NCBI GenBank assembly: GCA_003694875.1
Contig: RFJN01000335.1
Span: 1 to 8,377 of the forward strand
Reading direction: 5' to 3'
Origin: Planctomycetota bacterium
GTDB taxonomy: Bacteria; Planctomycetota; J058; J103
Length of the DNA: 8,377 nt
Made by a program: the position numbers and the translations under genes
Part shown: positions 1 to 6,907 of the stretch, one piece after another
Layout: every line of letters begins with the position of its first letter
Position numbering within the stretch: the first letter of the stretch is position 1
The notes under the pieces: generated by a model
Databases searched by the model: none
What the model was told of the DNA's origin: nothing
What the model saw: only the letters and a program-made list of their open reading frames with translations

Positions 1-548
1 CCCGTGCGCATGCGGGTGGCGAGTTCCCGCGAGGCGACCGCGACCGTGATCGCGTGCTCCCACAGCCGCTCGATGAAGCGGCCGAGCGCGGGATCGGCCA
101 CCACGTACAGCTCGCGCGACAGGATCGCGAGCACGTAGTCGCGCAGGTTCGCCATGCCGAGCCGCGCGATCGCCTGCTGCACCGTGCGCGCCTCGACCCG
201 GCCGCGATAGAGCACCGAGTTCGCGAGCTTGAGCAGCTTGGTCGCGAGCACCGGATCGCGCTCCACCACCGCCGCGATCTCGGGCGCCCCGGCGTTCTCG
301 TCGCGCGCCATGCGCTCGACCTTGAGCACGACGTCGGGCAGCGCGGGCAGCTTCAGGCGATTGGATTCGAGATCCTGCCGCAGCCGTGCGGTCAGCTTCG
401 CGACCGCCGAGTCCATGCGGGAGCGGACCTGCTCGAACCGCAGCCTCCCCGCCACCCCGCAGTCACAGGAGATCACCGCCTGCTCGAGCGGCACGTCGAG
501 CACAGGCACCTCGAGGCGGGCCGAACAGCCCGGACAGGTGAGCCACAC
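1..548 (-). CDS. Zinc-ribbon plus HDOD-domain protein, 3' end off the window
   Basis: The first 182 codons are visible and the frame is open to the window edge. Residues 5-8 (CPGC) and 28-30 (CDC) form a four-cysteine pattern typical of a small zinc ribbon. A polar, probably helical linker follows (about 40-64). An HDOD domain starts near residue 65: LPALPDVVLKV, then ERDPVLATKLLKLANS (96-111), TVQQAIARLGMANLRDYVLA (122-141) and WEHAITVAVASRELA (163-177). HDOD proteins are HD-GYP relatives that usually lack phosphodiesterase activity; many act in signalling, including control of motility and pili. The GTG at 548-546 is chosen because AAAGGA lies 10 bases upstream and because the next in-frame ATG (codon 45) would remove the cysteines. 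It begins 15 bases after the ATPase stop, in the same frame. The gene is probably co-transcribed with the ATPase. Any C-terminal domain is out of view. Confidence 0.85.
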   Translation of the reverse strand, partial: MWLTCPGCSARLEVPVLDVPLEQAVISCDCGVAGRLRFEQVRSRMDSAVAKLTARLRQDLESNRLKLPALPDVVLKVERMARDENAGAPEIAAVVERDPVLATKLLKLANSVLYRGRVEARTVQQAIARLGMANLRDYVLAILSRELYVVADPALGRFIERLWEHAITVAVASRELATRMRT

Positions 549-558
549 GTCGGATGCG

Positions 559-564
559 TCCTTT
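559..564 (-). promoter_or_regulatory. Ribosome binding site of the HDOD gene (sets a GTG start)
   Basis: AAAGGA, read on the minus strand, overlaps the last base of the preceding TGA stop. It lies 10 bases upstream of the GTG at 548. No ATG occurs in this frame until codon 45, so this site supports the GTG start that keeps the CxxC...CxC ribbon. Confidence 0.6.
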
Positions 565-2552
565 CATGTCGTGAAGCCGGCGAGGCGCTCGATGACCGCG
601 AGCGGGCGCGGACGGACGGTGCGCGGCACGCGGCGCAGCACCTCCTCGAGCGTGGTCCTCCCCTGCACCGCCTTCATGATGCCATCTTCGAGCAGCGTCA
701 CAAGGCCCGCCTCCTCGAGCCCGATCCGACGCAGTCCGTGCGTCTGCTCCTTGCGCAGCACCGCGTCGCGCAGCGGCGCGTTGAGCACGAGCAGCTCGAA
801 CAGTCCCACCCGTCCGCGGTAGCCCGTGCCGTCGCACGCCGCACAGCCGCGACCGTGCACGAGCCGGCGGCCGCGGAAGTAGTCCGCCTCGAGGCCGAGC
901 CGCTCGAGGTCGCGCTCGCCGACCGGGATCTCGGCCTTGCACTGCGCGCACACCTTGCGCACGAGCCGCTGCGCCACGATCCCCACGATCGCCGACGAGA
1001 CGAGAAACGCCTCGAGGTCCATGTTGAGCAGCCGCACGAGCCCGCCCACGCTGTCTTCGGTGTGCAGGGTGGTCAGCACCTTGTGGCCGGTCAGCGCCGC
1101 CTCGATCGCGGTATCGGCCGTCTCGACGTCGCGCACCTCGCCGATCACGATCACGTCCGGATCCTGGCGCACGATCGCGCGCAAGCTGCTCGCGAACGTG
1201 CGACCGGCGCGCGGCGAGACCTGGCACTGCGTCACGCCCGGCAGCTGGTACTCGACCGGGTCCTCGACGGTGACGATCCGCAGCCGCTCGTCGCACAGGG
1301 TGGCGAGCGAGCTGTACAGCGTCGTCGTCTTGCCGCTGCCGGTCGGACCGGTGGCGATCACCACCCCCTGCAGCGGCAGCAGCACCTCGTCGAGATAGCG
1401 CTGCTGCACCGCCGGCGCCATGCCGAGCTGCGCGAGCGACGGGACGGTCTCGCACTTGCGCAGCAGCCGCATCACGACCGCCTCGCCGTGCACCGTCACG
1501 AAGAAGCTCACGCGCACATCGAGTTCCTGCCCGTCGTAGCACAGCCGCATGCGCCCGTCCTGGTGCCGCAGCCGGTCGCAGACGTCCGAACCCGACAGCA
1601 CCTTGAAGCGCGCCGCGAGCCGACGGTGCAGCTCGAGCGGCAGGTCGCTGTGGTGCTGCAGCACCCCGTCGATCCGGAACCGGATCCGGCTCCGGTCGTG
1701 CAGCGGTTCGATGTGGATGTCGCTCGCGCGTGCCTCGAGCGCGCGGCGCACGATCGCGTCCGCGAGCGCGACCACGCGCTCGCCCTCCTGCGCCCCCGCG
1801 GCGGCCGAGGACCGCGCTCGGTGCGCGTCGCTGCCCTCGCCCTCCTCCCCCGGAGCGAGTCGGGCGCGCGGTCCCGAATCCTCGAGCATCCCGGAGCCGA
1901 GTCGCGTGAGCACGTCCGCGATCGCCTCCGGATCGGCGCCCGCCACCTCGAGCTCCCGCACCCCGAAGACCTGCAGCATGTCGCGCCGCTGCGCGGGATC
2001 CCACGGCCGGCCCGACGCCACGCTGAGTCGTCGCTGCTCGCGCGCGATCGGCAGCACCCGCCGCGTGAGCAGATAGCGCAGCGCGATCCCCTCGAGCAGC
2101 TTCGGGTCGACCATGCGCGGATCCACGCGAACGAACGGCCAGCCCGCCGCCTCGCAGACGGTGCGCACGAGTTCGCCGGGCGGCAGGACACGCTGTTCGA
2201 GGAGTCGGTCTACGAGGGGGCGCCGGTCGCGCTCGGCGTCCTGCAGCACGCGTTCGAGCACGTCCACCGCGATCCGGCCGCGCTGCCACAACAGTTCCCC
2301 GACCAGCCGCTGCGGTCCGTGGCGCCGAAAGATCTCCTGCAGCGTCTCGCGGCGCACGAACCCGAGTTCGACGAGCACGTCCCCGATCCAGGTCGGGGTC
2401 GCGATCTTGTTGCGCACCCGTTCGGCGCGCGCGAGCTGCTCGGCTTCGATCTCCCCCGCCGCGAGAAGCAGCGCCCCGAGCCCGTCGCCACGCGCGGTCA
2501 CCGCGGTGAGGGGGACGGTGCTCGAGTGCGCGACGTCGAGGGGGCGGGCCAT
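564..2552 (-). CDS. GspE/PilB/PulE-family secretion or pilus motor ATPase with MshEN-like N-terminal repeats
   Basis: This 662-residue protein has the full set of type II/IV secretion ATPase motifs. They are SDIHIEP (277-283), Walker A GPTGSGKT (402-409), an Asp box VEDPVEYQLPG (429-439), Walker B DVIVIGEVRD (466-475), a His box TTLHTED (494-500) and a tetracysteine zinc site (C535/C538 and C570/C573). All look intact. Residues 136-215 resemble the T2SSE N-terminal domain, followed by an Ala/Glu-rich linker (about 222-258). Residues 22-135 hold four degenerate repeats of MshEN type, a module that binds cyclic di-GMP in some relatives. Such cytoplasmic hexamers power pilus or pseudopilus assembly. 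Here the gene follows flgL by 12 bases, with no visible inner-membrane platform (GspF/PilC), secretin or pilin gene. Whether it serves a pilus, a type II system or a flagellum-related role cannot be told from the window. The tetracysteine site argues against the retraction ATPase PilT. Confidence 0.93.
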   Translation of the reverse strand: MARPLDVAHSSTVPLTAVTARGDGLGALLLAAGEIEAEQLARAERVRNKIATPTWIGDVLVELGFVRRETLQEIFRRHGPQRLVGELLWQRGRIAVDVLERVLQDAERDRRPLVDRLLEQRVLPPGELVRTVCEAAGWPFVRVDPRMVDPKLLEGIALRYLLTRRVLPIAREQRRLSVASGRPWDPAQRRDMLQVFGVRELEVAGADPEAIADVLTRLGSGMLEDSGPRARLAPGEEGEGSDAHRARSSAAAGAQEGERVVALADAIVRRALEARASDIHIEPLHDRSRIRFRIDGVLQHHSDLPLELHRRLAARFKVLSGSDVCDRLRHQDGRMRLCYDGQELDVRVSFFVTVHGEAVVMRLLRKCETVPSLAQLGMAPAVQQRYLDEVLLPLQGVVIATGPTGSGKTTTLYSSLATLCDERLRIVTVEDPVEYQLPGVTQCQVSPRAGRTFASSLRAIVRQDPDVIVIGEVRDVETADTAIEAALTGHKVLTTLHTEDSVGGLVRLLNMDLEAFLVSSAIVGIVAQRLVRKVCAQCKAEIPVGERDLERLGLEADYFRGRRLVHGRGCAACDGTGYRGRVGLFELLVLNAPLRDAVLRKEQTHGLRRIGLEEAGLVTLLEDGIMKAVQGRTTLEEVLRRVPRTVRPRPLAVIERLAGFTT

Positions 2553-2561
2553 CGGGGTACG

Positions 2562-2567
2562 CTCCTA
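2562..2567 (-). promoter_or_regulatory. Ribosome binding site of the ATPase gene, overlapping the flgL stop
   Basis: TAGGAG on the minus strand contains the flgL TAG stop and lies 9 bases upstream of the ATPase ATG at 2552. The overlap suggests translational coupling between flgL and the ATPase. Confidence 0.65.
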
Positions 2568-4061
2568 GCGCATGAAGTCCATGATCGAGAGTCGCAGGGC
2601 GCGCGCGCCGACCTGCAGCGCGCGTTCGAGCGCGGTCTGCCGCTGCTGGAAGGCGGCGATCGTGTCGACGAGATCGACGTCCTCGCTCTCGGACCGCAGC
2701 GTCTCGAGCCGCAGACGCTCGGCCGCGATCTGCTCGCCGACCGACGCGATCGCGCTGCGACGCACCCCGAGTTCGGCCACCGCGGCCGTCACGCCGGCGT
2801 GCACCCGCTCGAGGTCACCGAGCCGCGCTCCGATCTGTTCGAGCTGCTCCGACACCTCGCCGCTCGTCCTGCCCTCGAGGGCATCCCGCAGCTCGATCAG
2901 CGTCCCGAACACGTCGAGGCTCCCGGGGTGCTCCACCGTCTCGCTGCCCGCCACCCGCACCGCGCGGGTGTCCACGTGCAGCCGACTCCCATCCCCACTG
3001 TGTTCGACCGTCTGCGATTCGCTGAAGGCAATCGGCACGGTGCTCGCTCCACCGTCGAGCGAAAGCGTCCCGTCGCCCCCGAGCGCGACGGTCCCGCTGA
3101 AGCCCGGCGTCACGTGGCGCACATCGAGCGAGACGCGCTCGCCGGACGGCCCCTCGAGCACGACGTCGTCCGCACCTGCGGTGTCCACCGTCACGGCCTC
3201 GCCCCCGTCGAGCGCGAGTTCCACACGCGATCCGTCCCCGAGCGGGCTGACGTCGCGCACCGCGAGCACGTGCGCCCCGAGTGGTCCGAGGATCGTGTCG
3301 TCCGCCGCGCTCGCGCCCGGCGCGATCCCCGAGACGCTGTCGCCGCCGCCCGGCCCGGCCTCGTCGCCCACGCGCGTCCTGGTATGCGCCACGACAAGCG
3401 TCTGGCGCCCCACGCCCGTGTCGGCGCTGGCGGCGAACGAGGGGCGCGCCCCCGTGTTCCCCGTATAGACGGGCAGTTGCCGCTCGGTCTGCCCGAAGAC
3501 CTCGGAGGCGAGCAGGCCCCCCGCCACGGTGAGCTGCGCGCCGACCTGGCGGCGGTCGGCGGGCTGCTCGGCCACGTAGCGCACCGCCACGATCCGCCCC
3601 TCGGCGTCGCGTTCCACCTCCACCGGCGGCGCCGCGTCGTCCGCGCCGCCGAACAGGTAGCGGCCGTCGAGCTGGGCGTTGGCCGCCGCGACGAGTTCCT
3701 CGAGGATCCCGTCGACCTCCCTGGCGTCGGCGATCCGGTCCTCGGGCGCGTACGTCGCGTTGGCGCCGGCGACCGCGAGTTCGCGCGCGCGGATCAGCCG
3801 GTCGCTCACGTAGCGCAGCTTGTCCTCGCTCACCCCGAGCCGCGCGTCGAGTTCGGCGCCGGTCGCGGCGAACGCATCGAGGCGTTCGAGCGCGGCGCGC
3901 ACCCCGACGAGCCGCGCGGTGGCGTAGGGATCGTCGGCGGGCCGCGTCACACGGCGTCCGGTCGAGAGCTGGCGCTGCACGTGTGCGAGCGAGCGCGCCG
4001 CGCGCGCGACGTCGATCTGCACCTGCCGGTAGGCGGTGCCCGATCCCACGCGAAACGTCAT
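2565..4061 (-). CDS. flgL: Flagellar hook-filament junction protein FlgL (HAP3) with enlarged central domain
   Basis: FlgL joins FlgK to the flagellin filament outside the cell and is exported by the flagellar type III apparatus. The N-terminal coiled part has the family signature QLSTGRRVTRPADDP (31-45), and residues 46-140 continue as the conserved helical region ending in LDGRYLFGGAD. The C-terminus pairs with it: DLVDTIAAFQQRQTALERAL (463-482) and a final SIMDFMR. At 498 residues it is much longer than the E. coli protein (about 317). The excess lies at about 195-375, rich in Gly, Thr, Asp and Val and predicted to be beta-rich and surface-exposed. Similar insertions occur, as I recall, in planctomycete FlgL. 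The ATG at 4061 has GGGGAGG with 8 bases of spacing. It follows flgK by 26 bases, the largest gap in the window, and shares its export chaperone FlgN in known systems. Confidence 0.95.
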   Translation of the reverse strand: MTFRVGSGTAYRQVQIDVARAARSLAHVQRQLSTGRRVTRPADDPYATARLVGVRAALERLDAFAATGAELDARLGVSEDKLRYVSDRLIRARELAVAGANATYAPEDRIADAREVDGILEELVAAANAQLDGRYLFGGADDAAPPVEVERDAEGRIVAVRYVAEQPADRRQVGAQLTVAGGLLASEVFGQTERQLPVYTGNTGARPSFAASADTGVGRQTLVVAHTRTRVGDEAGPGGGDSVSGIAPGASAADDTILGPLGAHVLAVRDVSPLGDGSRVELALDGGEAVTVDTAGADDVVLEGPSGERVSLDVRHVTPGFSGTVALGGDGTLSLDGGASTVPIAFSESQTVEHSGDGSRLHVDTRAVRVAGSETVEHPGSLDVFGTLIELRDALEGRTSGEVSEQLEQIGARLGDLERVHAGVTAAVAELGVRRSAIASVGEQIAAERLRLETLRSESEDVDLVDTIAAFQQRQTALERALQVGARALRLSIMDFMR

Positions 4062-4069
4062 GTCGCTCC

Positions 4070-4076
4070 CCTCCCC
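4070..4076 (-). promoter_or_regulatory. Ribosome binding site of flgL
   Basis: GGGGAGG on the minus strand lies 8 bases before the flgL ATG, within the 26-base flgK-flgL gap. That gap is too short and too GC-rich to show a promoter or terminator. Confidence 0.65.
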
Positions 4077-4087
4077 GGACGCTGCCC

Positions 4088-6073
4088 TCAGCGCACCATG
4101 TTCATGACGGTGGTGAGCATGTCGTTGACGACGGTCACGTAGCGCGCGGCCGCCTCGTAGGCGCGCTGCATCTCGGCGAGCCGCACCATCTCCTCGTCGA
4201 CGTTGACGCCCGCGACCCCGTCGCGCTCCGCCTCGAGGGCGTCCATGACCGCCGACTGCGCCTCGAGCACCTCGCCGCTGCGCCGCGCCTCGGTGCCCAC
4301 CCGCGCGAGCAGGCGACCGAAGTGCTCGTGCACCGTCGCGCCGCCGAGCCCCTCGAGCGGCTGCCCCTCCACCGCCACGAGCCGGTCGAGGTTCGACCCG
4401 TCGCCCGAACGGCCGCTGCGCCCGACGGCGAGAACGGCCGGATCGGAGCGAATGCGCTCGTCGACCGCGAGATCGAGCGCCCCCTCGCCCTCGAGCAGCC
4501 CGCCCACCCCGAGCGCCGCGAGCGTTCCGGTGGTGTCGGGCTGCGCGGTGCGCACGAGCTCACCGATCACCGCACCGTCGGTGGGCAGCTCACCCGCGCC
4601 GACGCGCACGAGCAGCCCGTCGCCGAGATCGATCGGCTCTCCGGGCGCGTAGCCGAGGCCCACGTCGGCGCTCGCGACGACGTCGCCCGCGGCGTCGCGC
4701 AGCTCGATCGACAGGGGCGACGCCACGCCCACCTCGCCGCTGCCGCGCACCACCACCTGCAGCGTGTCGTTGCTCTCGCCGGTGTACTGCCCCTCGAAGG
4801 TGAGCGGCACCGGAGAGGCGGGAGCGCCCGGCGGCGGCGACAGACGGCCTGCGAAATCGAAGCGCTTGCCGTGGTCGGCCACGAGCTGCAGTCGCCCGGT
4901 GCCGTCCACCACCGCCTGCAGCCCATCGATCCCGTCGAGACGCGCCGCCACGTCGCGCAGCGAGTCGGTCGCGGGGTCGATCGCGATCCGCGACGTCTCG
5001 ATCGCACCGCTCGCCTCGTCGGTCACGCTCACCGTGAGCGTGCCGGCCTCGATCGGCGGCGCGAGCCCCGCTTCAGCGAGCGTCGCGTCGGGATCGGTGA
5101 CCGCCGCCGAGGCGCGCAGCGTCGTGTAGCCGCCGCCCACCGGCAGGCCGGTGGCGTGCACCCCGTTGAGCGCGAGTCGCAGTTCGCCCGCGAAGTCGTC
5201 GAGATCACGCATCGCCGCCGAGACGTCCTGCTCGAATGCGGTCAGAAGCCCGTGCAGCCGTCCGCCCCGCACGGTCAGCGCCACCGGTTCGCCGGCCCCG
5301 GTCACCTGCAGCTCGAGCCGATCGACCTCGGGGCGGGTCAAGGCGATCGAGCGCGCCCGTGGACCCGACACCAGCAGCGTGCCCCCCGCCCGGACCGTCA
5401 CCATGCCGAGCCGGTCGTCGCGCACGTCCACGTCGACGATCTCCGCGAGTTCGCGCAATCGCCGATCACGCTCGTCGAGCAGATCGTTGGGGCTCGATCC
5501 GTCGAGACTCGCCGCGCCGATCTGCTCGTTGAGCGAGGCGATCTGTTCGAGCAAGTCGTTCGCGCGCGCGGTCACGTCCTGCGCCTCGCCCGCGATCGCC
5601 TCGCGCATGGACAGCAGCGTCTCGGCCTGCTCGCGCACCGCGCCGGTGAACAGATCGAGCTTGGCGAGCGCGTCCGAGCGCAGCGCCGGATCGGACGGAT
5701 CGTTGGCGAGCCCGCGCAGGGCACCGAAGACGTCGCCGAGCCGGCTCGGGATCTCGGCCTTGCCGTCGGGGGCGAGCAGCTGCTCGAGTTCGCGCAGCGT
5801 GCCGTCGCGGCGCTCCGCACTCGCGAGCACGCCGGAGCGTTCCCGGATCCGGGAGGCGAGCAGCGCGTCGGTGCTGCGGGTGATCGCGCGCACCTCGACG
5901 CCGGTGCCGACGTAGCCTCCGCCCACCTTCGACACCGCGGGAAGGCTCGGGGCCTGCTCGGCGCGCTGGCGCGAATAGCCCTCGGTGGTGGCATTGGCGA
6001 TGTTGTGACCGATCACGTCCATGGCCCGCTGGTGGGCGAGCAGGGCCCGCAGCCCGATCTCGAGCGACCCCAT
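4088..6073 (-). CDS. flgK: Flagellar hook-associated protein FlgK (HAP1) with large central insertion
   Basis: FlgK caps the finished hook and forms the first junction layer. The N-terminus has the axial-protein signature IGHNIANATTEGYSRQ (21-36) and GTGVEVRAITR (56-66). SPNDLLDERDRRLRELA (194-210) and LNGVHATG (302-309) are conserved FlgK core segments. The C-terminus, GVNVDEEMVRLAEMQRAYEA (622-641) through NDMLTTVMNMVR, is the partner helix that completes the D0/D1 coiled coil. Length is 661 against 547 in E. coli. The extra material, about 325-540, includes a stretch like the flagellin hook IN motif (about 344-399) and a beta-rich segment (about 428-520: YTGESNDTLQV, then GYAPGEPIDLGDG). 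It ends in DTTGTLAALGVGGLLEG, a common FlgK junction. GGAGG sits 8 bases before the ATG. The gene starts 3 bases after flgN. Confidence 0.96.
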   Translation of the reverse strand: MGSLEIGLRALLAHQRAMDVIGHNIANATTEGYSRQRAEQAPSLPAVSKVGGGYVGTGVEVRAITRSTDALLASRIRERSGVLASAERRDGTLRELEQLLAPDGKAEIPSRLGDVFGALRGLANDPSDPALRSDALAKLDLFTGAVREQAETLLSMREAIAGEAQDVTARANDLLEQIASLNEQIGAASLDGSSPNDLLDERDRRLRELAEIVDVDVRDDRLGMVTVRAGGTLLVSGPRARSIALTRPEVDRLELQVTGAGEPVALTVRGGRLHGLLTAFEQDVSAAMRDLDDFAGELRLALNGVHATGLPVGGGYTTLRASAAVTDPDATLAEAGLAPPIEAGTLTVSVTDEASGAIETSRIAIDPATDSLRDVAARLDGIDGLQAVVDGTGRLQLVADHGKRFDFAGRLSPPPGAPASPVPLTFEGQYTGESNDTLQVVVRGSGEVGVASPLSIELRDAAGDVVASADVGLGYAPGEPIDLGDGLLVRVGAGELPTDGAVIGELVRTAQPDTTGTLAALGVGGLLEGEGALDLAVDERIRSDPAVLAVGRSGRSGDGSNLDRLVAVEGQPLEGLGGATVHEHFGRLLARVGTEARRSGEVLEAQSAVMDALEAERDGVAGVNVDEEMVRLAEMQRAYEAAARYVTVVNDMLTTVMNMVR

Positions 6074-6076
6074 GGC

Positions 6077-6559
6077 TCAGGCCTCCGCCCGCACGCGACC
6101 CGGCGCCGCGGCACGCTCGCACCGGCCGCCACGCCCGTAGCCGCCGGGATCGGCGCCGCGGCTCAGGATTGCGAGGATCTCACCGTTGACGTGCAGCATC
6201 TGCGTCACGACGAAGGCGAGCCGACGGGTGAGACGCACCGCCTCGCGGGTGCGCTCGTGCACGAGCCGCTCCGCCTCGCGCAGCCGCTGTCCCTCGGGGT
6301 CGGGACACGCCATGGCGCAGGCACGCAGCTCGGCGTACGACCGTCCCCACTGCGCCTGCAGACGGTGGCGTGCCGCCTGCTGCCGGGCGCCGAGTTCGCA
6401 GGCGGCTCCGAGCGCGTGTACCGCCTCGGTGAGCGCTGCCGGATCGGGCTGCCCGGCGCACGACAGCACCCGCTGCACCGCCTCGATCAGCGTCTCGAGG
6501 TCGCTGCGCTGCTGCTCGAGCCAGCGCGCGAGCACCTCGCTCTCCCGTACCGCGTTCAC
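6077..6559 (-). CDS. flgN: FlgN-family flagellar export chaperone
   Basis: FlgN is a cytoplasmic chaperone that binds FlgK and FlgL and delivers them to the flagellar export gate. This 160-residue product is almost wholly helical, with long amphipathic stretches at about 5-35, 40-80 and 88-135. Near the end it has the family-like segment VTQMLHVNGEILAILSRG (118-135), then a glycine- and arginine-rich tail with YGRGGR (141-146). The family is poorly conserved, so its place directly before flgK and flgL is strong support. Translation starts at a GTG whose last two bases begin the flgJ stop (GTGA overlap), and a strong GGAGGAGGT lies 6 bases upstream. No separate flgM is found between flgJ and flgN. 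A general helical chaperone of another family is possible but less likely here. Confidence 0.83.
   Translation of the reverse strand: MNAVRESEVLARWLEQQRSDLETLIEAVQRVLSCAGQPDPAALTEAVHALGAACELGARQQAARHRLQAQWGRSYAELRACAMACPDPEGQRLREAERLVHERTREAVRLTRRLAFVVTQMLHVNGEILAILSRGADPGGYGRGGRCERAAAPGRVRAEA
6082..6086 (-). promoter_or_regulatory. Ribosome binding site of flgK
   Basis: GGAGG on the minus strand lies inside the end of flgN, 8 bases before the flgK ATG. It fixes the start at 6073, which gives the usual FlgK N-terminus a few residues before the conserved helix. Confidence 0.6.
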
Positions 6560-6906
6560 GGCCGCACCTCCTCCCGGTCGGGGTCTTCGGCGCCGCGGCC
6601 GCGCAGGCGTGCCGCGACCAGGTCGCCGAGACCGATCCCTCCCCCTCCCGAGATCGCATCTGCGAGGGCCGTGTCGAGCAGGCTCCCGTAGATGCCCTTG
6701 CCGGGCAGCGAGCCGCCGAGGCCTGCGCCGCCCCCCTCGCCGTCGAGCGACATGGTCTTGCGCAGCTGGCTGACCACGAGGCGCAACAGCAGGTTCTCGA
6801 ACATGCGACCGGCCTCGGCCGCCCGATCGGGCGACGAGGCGGCTTCGGCGCGGCCGGGCTGTCGAACGGGCGCCGGACCGGGTGGGCGCGCAGCGGAGAT
6901 GTCCAT
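6556..6906 (-). CDS. flgJ: FlgJ-type rod-binding protein, N-terminal domain only
   Basis: This 116-residue protein matches the rod-binding domain of FlgJ. After a disordered Pro/Ala-rich leader (about 1-33) comes FENLLLRLVVSQLRKTM (36-52), a Gly-rich loop (about 55-69), then GIYGSLLDTALADAISGGGG (71-90) and IGLGDLVAARL (91-101). These are the two conserved helical blocks, with the usual order and spacing. The domain acts in the periplasm as a scaffold during rod assembly. The C-terminal muramidase domain of enterobacterial FlgJ is absent, which is common outside gamma- and betaproteobacteria. Peptidoglycan opening is then normally done by a separate enzyme, not seen here. The ATG lies 1 base after the flgI stop, with a GGAG 10 bases upstream. 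The 3' end overlaps flgN by 4 bases. Confidence 0.88.
   Translation of the reverse strand: MDISAARPPGPAPVRQPGRAEAASSPDRAAEAGRMFENLLLRLVVSQLRKTMSLDGEGGGAGLGGSLPGKGIYGSLLDTALADAISGGGGIGLGDLVAARLRGRGAEDPDREEVRP
6566..6574 (-). promoter_or_regulatory. Strong ribosome binding site of flgN (sets a GTG start)
   Basis: GGAGGAGGT on the minus strand, 6 bases before the GTG at 6559, is the closest match to the anti-Shine-Dalgarno sequence in the window. It lies within flgJ and supports the GTGA stop/start overlap. Confidence 0.7.
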
Positions 6907-6907
6907 G

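Noticed and set aside
549..566. TGA recoded as an amino acid joining the ATPase and HDOD genes
   Set aside because: flgH, flgI, flgJ, flgN and flgK all end at TGA at family-typical C-termini, so TGA is a normal stop here. Site-specific read-through remains possible but is unsupported.
463..2289. A 608-codon minus-strand frame overlapping the ATPase
   Set aside because: It is a shifted frame within the ATPase gene with Ala/Arg-rich low-complexity translation; the ATPase frame holds all Walker and zinc motifs.
4062..4087. Internal promoter or terminator in the flgK-flgL gap
   Set aside because: The 26 bases are taken up mostly by the flgL ribosome binding site, with no -10/-35-like or sigma-54-like elements and no hairpin plus T-run.
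54..4142. A 1362-codon open frame on the plus strand
   Set aside because: It lies antisense to the HDOD, ATPase and FlgL genes, whose products have clear family motifs. Its translation is an Arg/His/Ala-rich mixture with no recognisable domain. In very GC-rich DNA, strong third-position GC on one strand leaves a long stop-free frame on the other.
3983..6691. A 902-codon open frame on the plus strand
   Set aside because: It is antisense to flgK and flgN, with the same Arg/His-rich composition and no motif. It is a shadow of codon bias.
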